Source of the DNA: Thermoanaerobaculia bacterium
GTDB taxonomy: Bacteria > Acidobacteriota > Thermoanaerobaculia > Multivoradales > J023
Length of the DNA: 64,000 bases
Assembly (NCBI GenBank): GCA_030431255.1
Contig: JAUIJL010000005.1
Location: 341,313-405,312, forward strand
Direction of reading: 5' to 3'
Below, one piece after another: positions 1 to 7,970 of the stretch; the first letter of the stretch is position 1; each line of letters opens with the position of its first letter. The position numbers were made by a program, and so were the translations under genes. The notes beneath the pieces were generated by a model that was not told where the DNA came from, searched no databases, and saw only the letters and a list, made by a program, of their open reading frames with translations.

Positions 1-874
1 AGCCCGGAAGAAGCTCGGATATCTGCCGGAAAACGTAGCGCTCTACCCGGAAATGCGGGTCGTGGAATATCTCCGTTACCGGGCCCGTCTGGCCGGCCTG
101 GCGCGCTCCACAACCCAAAACGCCATCGATGAGGCCTTGGCAGGCTGCCTGCTCGAGCCGGTGCGCTCGCAGATCATCTCCACCCTGTCGAAGGGCTACC
201 GTCAACGGGTCGGTTTGGCCGCGGCCATCCTGCACGGCCCACGGGTGCTGATCCTCGACGAGCCCACGGTGGGGCTGGACCCAAAACAGATCATCGCCAT
301 TCGCGAGCTGATCAAATCCTTGGGCAAAGATCGCACGCTCCTGCTCTCCACCCACATCCTGCCGGAGGTCGAGCAGATCTGCGATCGTGTCCTGATCATC
401 GATCGCGGCTCGCTGATCGCCGAGGGAACCCCCTCGGAGCTGCGGGCGAAAAGCGGCGGCAAGGTGGAGGTTCGGGTGACCCTCCAGGACCACAGCGACG
501 ACGCGGCCGATCTGCTGGGCGGTCTCGACGGAGTGGTCGATGTGCGCCGGGACGAATCCACCGTCGGCCGCTTTCGCCTGGCATGCGGCGAGCAGGATAT
601 CCGCCGTGACGTCTTCGAGCTGGTGGTGGACCGGGGCTGGGCGTTGGTCGAGCTTTCCGAGCAGAGATTGTCCTTGGAAGAAGTCTTCGTGCGCCTGACC
701 GGGGAATCACAGCCCGGGGAATCACAGACCATGGAATCACAGACCGCCGACTCTGACCGGTTCTCCGAGGCATCCCCAAGTGATGCGGACCCGGACGAGC
801 CATTCGAGGACGCCGACACCGAGTCGTCGATCCAGGAGTCGACCCCTGAGCCCGCCCAAGGGAGGGAATCCTGA
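1..874 (+). CDS. ABC transporter ATP-binding protein, GldA-like (5' end missing)
   Basis: The frame is open from the first bases, so the start and the Walker A motif lie before the window. The visible part begins GYLPENVALYPEM and holds the signature LSKGYRQRVGL, Walker B VLILDEPTVGLD and the H-loop LLSTH, as in ATPases of the GldA / ABC-2 type. After the usual C-terminal domain comes an acidic Ser/Glu/Asp-rich tail of about 60 residues that the family normally lacks. It starts with three short Glu-Ser-Gln repeats. The stop overlaps the permease start (TGATG), so the two are translationally coupled. It should power the membrane partner encoded next. The exported substrate is unknown. Confidence 0.9.
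   Translation, partial: ARKKLGYLPENVALYPEMRVVEYLRYRARLAGLARSTTQNAIDEALAGCLLEPVRSQIISTLSKGYRQRVGLAAAILHGPRVLILDEPTVGLDPKQIIAIRELIKSLGKDRTLLLSTHILPEVEQICDRVLIIDRGSLIAEGTPSELRAKSGGKVEVRVTLQDHSDDAADLLGGLDGVVDVRRDESTVGRFRLACGEQDIRRDVFELVVDRGWALVELSEQRLSLEEVFVRLTGESQPGESQTMESQTADSDRFSEASPSDADPDEPFEDADTESSIQESTPEPAQGRES
701..745 (+). repeat. Three tandem 15-bp units inside the ATPase gene
   Basis: Three consecutive 15-base units share the core GGAATCACAG (701-715, 716-730, 731-745). They differ at only a few positions and encode [G/M]-E-S-Q-[P/T]. They keep the frame and extend the acidic tail of the ATPase. Recent slippage or duplication is the simplest explanation. Confidence 0.85.
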
Positions 875-1614
875 TGCACAGCTTTCTGGCGGTCTTCCAA
901 CGGGAGCTTCGGGCCTATTTCGTCTCCCCCATGGCCTGGGTCATCCTGACCTTCTTCTTGGTCATCCAAGGCATCATCATTTCCTTGATCGTCGGTTTCC
1001 TGGCCGACCCGCGGGCTCCCGCCGACGTCACCCCGTTCAACTACTTCTTCAGCAGCTTTTTCTTCTGGTTCACCCAGCTGTTTATTACCCCGGTGATCAC
1101 CATGCGGCTGATTTCCGAGGAACGCCGCAGCGGCACGATCGAATCCCTGATGACGGGACCGGTCACCGAGAACCAGGTGGTGTTGGCGAAGTTTCTCTCC
1201 GCCATGGTCTTCTACGCTTTTCTCTGGCTGCCGACCCTCTTCTATCCGGTGTTGGTCGGACGCTACACGGACATCGATTGGGGTCCGCTAGCCTCCGGTT
1301 ATTTGGGCACCCTCGGCATCGGCTCCGTGGCGTTGGCCGCCGGCATGCTCGGATCGAGCTTCACCAAGAACCAAATCGTCGCCGCGGTGTCGAGCTTCGG
1401 CATCCTCATGTTGCTCTTTGCCGTGCCCTGGGCCGACGGTCTGCTCCAGGGCGAGACCATCTCCGACGTGCTGGGCTACCTCAATTGGCTGGACCACATG
1501 GACGAATTCAGCCGCGGCATCGTCGACAGCCGCAGGTTGGTCTACTACCTCACCACCACCGCGCTCTTTCTCTTTTTCACCGGCCGGGCGCTCGAAGCCA
1601 AGAAGTGGAAATGA
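874..1614 (+). CDS. ABC-2 type transporter permease, GldF-like
   Basis: A 246-residue protein with about six hydrophobic segments and the N-terminal FQRELRAYFVSPMAW typical of ABC-2 permeases of the GldF class. The conserved stretch SEERRSGTIESLMTGPV follows the second membrane segment, also as in that family. The start is fixed by the TGATG overlap with the ATPase stop and by the ribosome site GGGAGGG. It forms the membrane channel with the upstream ATPase. The next two genes encode the auxiliary proteins usually found with it. Confidence 0.92.
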   Translation: MHSFLAVFQRELRAYFVSPMAWVILTFFLVIQGIIISLIVGFLADPRAPADVTPFNYFFSSFFFWFTQLFITPVITMRLISEERRSGTIESLMTGPVTENQVVLAKFLSAMVFYAFLWLPTLFYPVLVGRYTDIDWGPLASGYLGTLGIGSVALAAGMLGSSFTKNQIVAAVSSFGILMLLFAVPWADGLLQGETISDVLGYLNWLDHMDEFSRGIVDSRRLVYYLTTTALFLFFTGRALEAKKWK

Positions 1615-1626
1615 GGAGCCGATTCC

Positions 1627-3318
1627 ATGACTGAATCCACACATCAGACCCCTATGAAATCCACGGACGACGCACCGAGCTCTGCCTCCCGCAACGCGCT
1701 GCTCCAAGGCACCACCCTTTCCCTGGCGGTGATCGTGGTCACCATCCTCTTCCTATTGCTCAACTATTTGAGCATGCGCCACTACAAACGTTGGGATTGG
1801 ACCAGCGCCGAGCTCTACACCCTGTCTGAAAAGTCCAAGCAGGTGGTGCGCGATCTCGACCGAGACGTGGACATCATCGTGCTTTTGGACCCGGCCTCGG
1901 AGCTCTACACCGCGGCCAGCGAGCTTTTGGATCGCTACGAAGCCACCAACCCCCAGCGTATCGAACGGCGAGACATGGACGCCGCCAAGGATTTGCTCGC
2001 CCTGCAACAGCTGGTGGATCAATACGACATCCAGCGGGACAACGTCATTGTGGTGGCCGCCGACGGCGACAAACGCATCATCGCCGAGCATGAGCTGGTG
2101 GAATACGACTATTCCGGCGCCCAATTCGGCCAGCCGCCGACCATGAAGGCGTTCAAGGGCGAGCAGCTGATCACCAGCGCCATCCTCTCCCTGGTCGAAG
2201 CCCGCAAGCAAAAGCTGGTCTTCACCACCGGCCACGGCGAAGCGACCTTCGATCCCGGGGATGCCAGATCGCTTTCCCAGGCCCGCGAAATCCTTGGTGG
2301 CGACAATTTCGAAATCGAGGAATGGAGCTCCCTCGGCGCCCAGGAGGTACCCGTGGACGCGGACCTTTTGGTGATCGCCGGTCCGACGACCAATTTCCTG
2401 CCCCCGGAGCTGGAGCTCTTCGACGCTTACCTGAAACAAGGAGGCCGCTTGCTGCTCTTCGCCGACCCGGCGTTCGGACCCGGCTCCACCGGCGTCGCCG
2501 ACTTGGGATTGGAGGATTGGCTGAGAGGTTACGGCGTCGAGACCCAAAACGACATCGTGGTCGATCCCGCGATCGAGCTACCGTTTTTCGGCCCCGAAAC
2601 CCTTTACACCGACCAATACGGCGTCCACCCGATCGTCGAAAGCCTGGAGCAAACCGGCACCCGGGTCATGCTGCCCCTGGTCCGATCCGTGGCCGCAGCC
2701 GACGACCCGCCGGCGGGAGTGGAGGTCACCGAGCTGATCACCACCTCGGACCAAGGCTGGGGCGAGACCAATCTGGAAGCCTTGACTGCCGTGACCTTTG
2801 ACGATCAGGACCTGCCGGGACCCGTGCCGGTAGCCGTGGCGGTGACCCTGGCGGTGACCCCGAAGATGAGCTCCGACATGGCTTCCGAAGCTGGGGGAGA
2901 CGCCGAGTCCGACGAGGTCGATAAGGACGATCTCGACACGGCACCGGAGCCGGTATCGGAGGAGACCGAAGACGCCGAGCCGGACCCTCTCGAAGCAGAG
3001 CCCATGGAAGAGCCGACCACCGACGAGGCCGCCGCCGGAGATGGCTCGCAGCAGGCCCGCATGGTGATCTTCGGCGACCTCGACTTCGCCACCGACGCCC
3101 AAGTCGCCAACGGCGCCCACGGTCTGCTTTTGCTCAACGCTTTCAATTGGCTGGTGGAGCGGGAGAAGCTGATCGATATCGAGGGCAAGGCCCCCACCCA
3201 GAGCCGCCTGAGCATCGCCGACACCGAGCTGATGGGGCTCTACGGCATTTTCATATTGCTGATGCCCGCGCTGGCGGTGGCCGCCGGAATCTGGATCGCC
3301 CTGCAGCGACGGAGGTAG
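1627..3318 (+). CDS. GldG-like ABC transport auxiliary protein
   Basis: A 563-residue protein with one membrane segment near residues 27-47, a large extracytoplasmic region and a second membrane segment close to the C-terminus. This is the architecture of GldG / ABC_transp_aux proteins. Hallmarks include the SEKSKQVVRDL region near the start and FTTGHGE in the middle. An acidic Asp/Glu-rich insert of about 60 residues (roughly 415-475) splits the last part of the soluble domain and looks like a disordered linker. It lies 12 bases after the permease with a GAGGAG ribosome site. Its role is presumably to assemble or gate the exporter. The substrate is unknown. Confidence 0.88.
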   Translation: MTESTHQTPMKSTDDAPSSASRNALLQGTTLSLAVIVVTILFLLLNYLSMRHYKRWDWTSAELYTLSEKSKQVVRDLDRDVDIIVLLDPASELYTAASELLDRYEATNPQRIERRDMDAAKDLLALQQLVDQYDIQRDNVIVVAADGDKRIIAEHELVEYDYSGAQFGQPPTMKAFKGEQLITSAILSLVEARKQKLVFTTGHGEATFDPGDARSLSQAREILGGDNFEIEEWSSLGAQEVPVDADLLVIAGPTTNFLPPELELFDAYLKQGGRLLLFADPAFGPGSTGVADLGLEDWLRGYGVETQNDIVVDPAIELPFFGPETLYTDQYGVHPIVESLEQTGTRVMLPLVRSVAAADDPPAGVEVTELITTSDQGWGETNLEALTAVTFDDQDLPGPVPVAVAVTLAVTPKMSSDMASEAGGDAESDEVDKDDLDTAPEPVSEETEDAEPDPLEAEPMEEPTTDEAAAGDGSQQARMVIFGDLDFATDAQVANGAHGLLLLNAFNWLVEREKLIDIEGKAPTQSRLSIADTELMGLYGIFILLMPALAVAAGIWIALQRRR

Positions 3319-3320
3319 CC

Positions 3321-4730
3321 GTGAAGCCGAAAACGCTGTTGATGCTGAGCTTGTTGACCCTCGGCTTGGGTCTATTCATCGCGTTCTACGAGCGCGATTT
3401 GCAATCCACCGACGAGCGGCGAGTAGCTGAAAAGAAAGTACTGGCGGTCGAGGCCGATACCATTACCGGCATTGAGATCGTCAACGGCCAGGGTCGTCGG
3501 ATCCGGCTGGAGAAAGAGGAAGCCGTCGAGGAACAGGCGCAGGATCCCTTGTCCAAGCCGCCCGAAGTCTGGCGTTTGACCCAACCGATCCAGGCCCGGG
3601 CCGATACCGACGGGCTGACGGATCTCATTTCGCGGCTGACCTCGATCGAAAAGTCACGCACCCTCAACAGCCCCGAGCTGTCCCAGCTCGGCCTCGATCA
3701 GCCGGAGCTGTCGGTCACGTTGCACACGGAGAGCGGACCGAAGGAGCTGCACATCGGCATGGAGCTGCCCCTTTCCGGCGATCGAGCGCTCCGGGGCAAC
3801 GCCACCGACGTGGCATATCAGGCCCGAATCGACCCCGATCTGCTGGATCTCATGGGCCGCGACGCTCCGGACTGGCGTGACAAGCGGATCTTCTTCGAGC
3901 CACGGAATGCCATCGAGACCCTGGCGTTGGTGCGCGGAGATCAAGAAATTCGCTTGCAGCGCTTTGGGGACGACGAGAAATATCGCTTGGTGGAGCCGGT
4001 CGCCGACGCCGCCAACGCGGATAAGGTCCGGGGCCTGTTGACCGCTTTGGTCGGTTTGGAGGCGGCCGCGTTCGTCGATCCGGAAACAGCCGCCATGGAC
4101 CTCGGATTGGAGCCCGCCCAGGCCCGCCTGGAGGTCGGCTTGGCCGAAGGATCGAAGCCGTGGCTCTTGGAGCTGGGTTTTCCCCGAACCGACGATCCGG
4201 GACGGCTCTGGGCTCGATACAGCTCCGCCGACGAGTCGCAAACCGTTGAGATCAGCAGCCCGGAGCTGGAAGAGGCCTTGGCCGGCTCGGTGGATGCCTG
4301 GCGCTCACCCCAGTGGTCGGCGTTTCAAGTCTTCGGCATCCGTCGGGCTCGATTCTCGGGCGCCGGAAAGGATCTTGAGATCGAACGCCAAGACAACGGG
4401 GATTGGAGCCGCGACGGTGATCGCATCGAATATTCCGCGGCCTCCGATGCCCTTTACCCGTTCACCGAGATCCAAGCCGAATCCTTGGTCGGCCGAAAGC
4501 AAGCCGAGGCCCGTTTCGACCTGAGCCGTCCACGCCTGACCGCGACCCTCAGCGATGGTGAGCGTGAGGAGGTTTTGCACCTCTACCCCGGCGATGACGA
4601 GCTGGCACCGGCATCCCTAGAAGGTCGGGACACGGTGCTTTTGATCGACAGCGCCGCCGCGGACGATCTGATGGACAACATCGAGGCGTTGCGGAACGCG
4701 CCGACCGTGGTCGAGACCTTGCAGGAGTGA
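3321..4730 (+). CDS. DUF4340 domain protein of the Gld-type ABC operon
   Basis: A 469-residue protein starting at GTG just two bases after the previous stop, preceded by GGAGG inside the end of that gene. One N-terminal membrane segment (LLMLSLLTLGLGLFI) is followed by a long soluble part with repeated units, including PEVWRLTQP and TLNSPELSQLGLDQP. These are typical of DUF4340 proteins encoded with GldFG-like exporters. It is probably anchored in the inner membrane with the repeats outside. The molecular function of the family is not established. It is the last gene of the operon. Confidence 0.87.
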   Translation: MKPKTLLMLSLLTLGLGLFIAFYERDLQSTDERRVAEKKVLAVEADTITGIEIVNGQGRRIRLEKEEAVEEQAQDPLSKPPEVWRLTQPIQARADTDGLTDLISRLTSIEKSRTLNSPELSQLGLDQPELSVTLHTESGPKELHIGMELPLSGDRALRGNATDVAYQARIDPDLLDLMGRDAPDWRDKRIFFEPRNAIETLALVRGDQEIRLQRFGDDEKYRLVEPVADAANADKVRGLLTALVGLEAAAFVDPETAAMDLGLEPAQARLEVGLAEGSKPWLLELGFPRTDDPGRLWARYSSADESQTVEISSPELEEALAGSVDAWRSPQWSAFQVFGIRRARFSGAGKDLEIERQDNGDWSRDGDRIEYSAASDALYPFTEIQAESLVGRKQAEARFDLSRPRLTATLSDGEREEVLHLYPGDDELAPASLEGRDTVLLIDSAAADDLMDNIEALRNAPTVVETLQE

Positions 4731-4745
4731 TCTTGCAGGACTGAT
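4718..4745 (+). repeat. 14-bp tandem duplication across the stop codon
   Basis: CTTGCAGGAGTGAT (4718-4731) is followed directly by CTTGCAGGACTGAT (4732-4745), with one mismatch. The duplication spans the stop of the DUF4340 gene. It looks like replication slippage and has no evident function. Confidence 0.8.
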
Positions 4746-4861
4746 GTTGGGTGGGGTCACCCCCGATCCCCATAGGCGCTAAATTAGACTGCTGATAGCC
4801 CTATCTTGCGCCCTCAGCCCCCGATCCCTGGGCCTGAGGATCAGGGGCGGGGGTGCGGCGC

Positions 4862-5227
4862 TCAGGCCGACTTTTTATCGCCCGACGAGCTCGACTTGGA
4901 GCCCGAGCTCTCTTTGGAGCCCGAGGAAGCGTCGGAGCTTTTCGACTTGGAGGAGGCATCCGAGCCGCTCGAGGAGTCCGAAGAGCCCGAAGACGCCGAG
5001 CCCGACGCATCGCCCTTGGAATCACCCGAGGATTTGCCGTCGCCTTTCTTGCCGGCGTAGTCGGTGACGTACCAACCCGAGCCCTTGAATTGGACCGCGG
5101 GGGCTGAAACCAGGCGCTTCAGCTCGCCGCCACAGCTATTGCATTCGGTGAGCGGGTCGTCGCTCATCTTCTGAAGGGCTTCGGTCACTTCGTTGCATTT
5201 CCGGCACTGATATTCATAAATGGGCAT
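4862..5227 (-). CDS. FmdB-family zinc ribbon protein with low-complexity tail
   Basis: A 121-residue protein. Residues 1-55 are a standard FmdB / regulatory zinc-ribbon domain: it begins MPIYEYQCRKC, has a second CNSCG pair, then the conserved KRLVSAP. The four cysteines should bind one zinc. Residues from about 62 to the end are almost only Ser, Lys, Gly, Asp and Glu, a longer disordered tail than usual. It starts two bases after the end of the DUF4388 gene, so the two are probably cotranscribed. The role of such proteins is poorly known; they are often guessed to be regulatory. Confidence 0.9.
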   Translation of the reverse strand: MPIYEYQCRKCNEVTEALQKMSDDPLTECNSCGGELKRLVSAPAVQFKGSGWYVTDYAGKKGDGKSSGDSKGDASGSASSGSSDSSSGSDASSKSKSSDASSGSKESSGSKSSSSGDKKSA

Positions 5228-5229
5228 GT

Positions 5230-5958
5230 TTAATTCTCGTCTTTGACCGGCTCGATGAGCTGCAACACCCGGAATGCGTAGAGCAACCGGGCATTTTCGG
5301 ACATACCGAAAGGGCCCGCCGAGCAGACATCGTAAAAAGAGCGCTCGCCGTCGAGCAGGCTCAAGAGCTTATATTCGTCGCCTCCGAGGGCGATTTCGAT
5401 CAGATCCTCGGCATCGTACGACGGTTTGAAGACCGTGGCTTTATTGCCTAAACGGGCCACCAGGCCGCGGGTTCGTTTGACTTTTTTGATCCCGCGCACG
5501 ATCACTTGGCGCAAGGGCAAATGGATCTTGATCATCAGCGGGTCTTCTTCCTGACCCAACCGGAAGGTCACCTTGCCTTCGGTCCAGGAGAAGAGACTCC
5601 AGACGATCGCTTCCACCTGGGCGCGAATCGCCCGATAGAGGTCCCCGGGGCTCATCACCCCTTCTTCGATCAAGACCTGACCGTGTCGCTTACCCGAGGT
5701 TTCGACTTGCCGCTGGGTGCGATCCAAAACCTCTTGGGTCAGCTTGCCGGCCCGCAATAGGAAGGGGCCGAGCCGATCGATGGGATCCGACGACGAAGCA
5801 TGGATCACACTGCCGTCGTCGACGAAGATTCTCTTATGAACCCCGCCGGAATTGGATATTTCCAGCACCCCCGGCACCTTGTACCGATAAATCGACCACA
5901 ACATATCGGCCAGATAGGTTTCCTCGAGGGTCCCCTGAAAGTGAAAGCTTTTGCTCAT
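5230..5958 (-). CDS. DUF4388 domain protein
   Basis: A 242-residue soluble protein opening with FHFQGTLEETYLADML, a match to the DUF4388 (PATAN-like) module found in signalling proteins of acidobacteria and myxobacteria. The first ~60 residues form this module. The rest is a helical region ending in a winged-helix-like LLDGERSFYDVC segment. I chose the internal ATG at 5958 because homology begins there and an upstream in-frame ATG at 6024 would add an unrelated stretch. It is probably a protein-interaction component of a signalling pathway. The partner is unknown. Confidence 0.78.
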   Translation of the reverse strand: MSKSFHFQGTLEETYLADMLWSIYRYKVPGVLEISNSGGVHKRIFVDDGSVIHASSSDPIDRLGPFLLRAGKLTQEVLDRTQRQVETSGKRHGQVLIEEGVMSPGDLYRAIRAQVEAIVWSLFSWTEGKVTFRLGQEEDPLMIKIHLPLRQVIVRGIKKVKRTRGLVARLGNKATVFKPSYDAEDLIEIALGGDEYKLLSLLDGERSFYDVCSAGPFGMSENARLLYAFRVLQLIEPVKDEN

Positions 5959-6210
5959 GGTAGAAGTCGAGGTCCCCCCCGTGGCGACCGAGATGCCCCC
6001 CTGGGCTGTTAAGATCCGCAGCACTTTGATCGACTGTCTGCTACGGGTGACGCCCCCGGATGAAACCCCCAGGCCGAACCTCCAGTCGATGCTTCACGAG
6101 GATGTCGGCACCTTTGATGATTCGGTGGTGATTTGGGCGGTGCTCGGCGGTTTCAGCGAGTGGCCCGCCGTCGGCTCGTCAGTATACCACCCACGACCTA
6201 TGGACCGAAT

Positions 6211-7416
6211 ATGCTAGACCCAGAAAGCGCTTGGCAGCGCATCCGCTCTGAAATCGAGCCCCTCGACATGGAATCCACAGGCCGTCAAGCGGCGGCCGGG
6301 TGTGTGCTCGGGCAGGACGTAAACGCTACTGTCGACATGCCTCCGGCCGATGTCTCCGCCATGGACGGCTATGTGTCGGCGGGACCCATTCCGCTCCATG
6401 AGGCGCTGAGGATTCGAGGGATTTCCGCGGCAGGACATCCTCCGAAATTCTCTTTGGAGCCGGGGCAGGTAGCGAAAATCATGACAGGCGCCATGGTGCC
6501 GGTCGGTGGAGACCGGGTCATTCCGATCGAGCAAACCGACGGCGGCAAAGAGTCCGTCGAGATCCATCAAGCGCCGGAAGAGGGCGCCCACATCCGACGC
6601 CGAGGGGAGGTGGTCGCCCAAGGACGCCCCCTGCTGCGCTCCGGCCTTCCCCTCACCCCGGCCGCCGTCTCTCTGCTCGCTTCCCATGGCTATGCCGAGG
6701 TTCCGGTCATTCGTCGGCCCAAGGTGGCGGTGCTGACCACCGGCGACGAAATCGTGCCGCCGGAACAGGAGCCCGGACCGGGTCAGCTGAGAGATTCCAA
6801 CACCTCGTTCTTGCTCGCCGCCGGGCGGTCCATGGGTCTTGAATTCGAATCCCTGGGCATCGCGGGCGACACGCCCCAGGAGCTGAGGGAGAAAATCAGC
6901 ATCGGTCTACAGGCCGACGTCTTGCTGCTCTGCGGCGGGGTGTCGAAAGGGGATTACGACCTGGTGGAAGAGGTGCTGGCGGAGCTCGGCAGCCGGTGCC
7001 TCTTCGACAGTGTCGCCATTCAACCCGGCAAGCCCTTGGTGGCCAATCGGCACTCCGGCGGATGGGTGTTCGGCCTACCCGGCAATCCGGGCTCGGTGAT
7101 GATGACCTTTTGGTTGTTCGTCAGACCCACCTTGCGCCGTCTCGCCGGATTCGACGACGGGTTCTGGCAAGACACCCTGAGCGCGGAGCTGGGCTCGCCC
7201 TTGCCCCGCACCAAGGGCCGGGATCGATTCTTCAACGCATGCCTGGAGAACCGAGACGGTAAGCTGATCGCGACGCCCATGGTGCCCAGGGGATCCCACG
7301 ACGTCGCGGCCTTTGCCCGAGGCGTCGGCATTGTGAGGGCACGAAAGCTGAGCCCTGAAAGTCCCGCGGGAGCACCGTGCGAGGTCTTGCCCACCGGCAG
7401 CTGGGGTCTGGGCTAG
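6211..7416 (+). CDS. moeA: Molybdopterin molybdenumtransferase MoeA
   Basis: A 401-residue protein of normal MoeA length. It shows PPADVSAMDGY near residue 45, the MTGAMVP segment, the MoCF-binding motifs TTGDEI and CGGVSKGDYD, and the FGLPGNPGS loop, then the C-terminal beta-barrel domain. It inserts molybdenum into adenylylated molybdopterin to make Moco in the cytoplasm. The start at 6211 gives the standard N-terminus, but the ribosome site is weak. It is a single gene on its strand. The selenocysteine tRNA lies just downstream on the other strand, which suggests a molybdenum-selenium enzyme such as formate dehydrogenase elsewhere in the genome. Confidence 0.95.
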   Translation: MLDPESAWQRIRSEIEPLDMESTGRQAAAGCVLGQDVNATVDMPPADVSAMDGYVSAGPIPLHEALRIRGISAAGHPPKFSLEPGQVAKIMTGAMVPVGGDRVIPIEQTDGGKESVEIHQAPEEGAHIRRRGEVVAQGRPLLRSGLPLTPAAVSLLASHGYAEVPVIRRPKVAVLTTGDEIVPPEQEPGPGQLRDSNTSFLLAAGRSMGLEFESLGIAGDTPQELREKISIGLQADVLLLCGGVSKGDYDLVEEVLAELGSRCLFDSVAIQPGKPLVANRHSGGWVFGLPGNPGSVMMTFWLFVRPTLRRLAGFDDGFWQDTLSAELGSPLPRTKGRDRFFNACLENRDGKLIATPMVPRGSHDVAAFARGVGIVRARKLSPESPAGAPCEVLPTGSWGLG

Positions 7417-7485
7417 GAGAGACGCCCCCGCTCACGGCGTACCCTCGGGCCGGTCAGTCGCATCTAAAGTGAGGACGTTCCACGC

Positions 7486-7508
7486 TTGGATTTCCGCGGG
7501 AAATCCAA
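7486..7508. terminator. Perfect 10-bp inverted repeat between moeA and selC
   Basis: TTGGATTTCC (7486-7495) pairs perfectly with GGAAATCCAA (7499-7508) around a three-base loop. It sits about 70 bases after moeA and about 45 bases beyond the 3' end of the selenocysteine tRNA on the other strand, so it could end both transcripts. Neither side has a clear T-run, so termination is an inference. Confidence 0.5.
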
Positions 7509-7551
7509 AAGTAGGTAGATGCATGTAATGGGATTCGGTAGAAGGCATGAA

Positions 7552-7651
7552 TGGCGGAAGCGCATGGGAATCGAACCCACCCCCCAAACCGCAACCGGCA
7601 CGGGACAACGGTTTTGAAGACCGCAGGAGGCACCAGCCCCCGAGCGCTTCC
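7552..7651 (-). tRNA. selC: Selenocysteine tRNA (anticodon UCA)
   Basis: Read on the minus strand, the RNA starts GGAAGCGC at 7651 and ends GCGCUUCC-G-CCA at 7552. This gives the eight-base-pair acceptor stem of bacterial tRNA-Sec, a G73 discriminator and an encoded CCA. The six-pair D stem (GGGGGC with GCCUCC) closes the short loop UGGU. The anticodon loop is CUUCAAA with UCA at 7617-7615. A long variable arm of about 20 bases follows, then a T arm with UUCGAUU. Length is 100 nt. All these traits separate it from tRNA-Ser and from suppressor tRNAs. It implies that the organism decodes UGA as selenocysteine. No selA, selB or selD lies in the window. Confidence 0.97.
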
Positions 7652-7662
7652 GCGAGTCCGGC

Positions 7663-7668
7663 ATTGTA
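7663..7668 (-). promoter_or_regulatory. -10 element of selC
   Basis: TACAAT on the minus strand ends 11 bases before the tRNA 5' end, so transcription would start a few bases upstream of the mature RNA. The -35 region is weak (TGCAAA at 16 bases). Position and sequence fit a stable-RNA promoter with a near-leaderless start. Confidence 0.55.
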
Positions 7669-7970
7669 GTCGACCCGCAGCGCTTTTGCACGGCCGCCCA
7701 ACCCCGGCTTGTGCACCCCGACCGAATAGGATGCCGCCATCCGAAAGATGCAGTCGTCCTCGTTGGATCCGAGTATCCGTTCACATACGTATTCAGTAGC
7801 AATTGGCAGCCTCGAATGCCTCCTTGGAATCTACAATAGACATGCCCGATAGCGTAGACATGCCCAACAACGCGAAGATCGACAGTAGGTTCCGGCTTCG
7901 AGCGCTTTGTCTAGGATTCCGGCCCTAAACCCTGCTGATGGGGCCTGCGGCCTGAATCCAGGAGAGGATC
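7669..7970. other. Intergenic region upstream of the kinase, with a direct repeat
   Basis: About 300 bases without a gene. The only structure I see is TAGACATGCCC twice, at 7837-7847 and 7855-7865, in the same orientation and 18 bases apart. It lies about 110 bases before the kinase start and could be a regulator site. I found no convincing promoter hexamers. Confidence 0.4.

Noticed and set aside
7552-7651. tRNA-Ser or an opal suppressor tRNA
   Set aside because: The eight-pair acceptor stem, six-pair D stem and UCA anticodon together fit only tRNA-Sec.
7826-7840. TTGGCAG...TGC resembling a sigma-54 promoter before the kinase at 7971
   Set aside because: The spacing between GG and GC is 11, not 10, and the rest of the consensus is poor.
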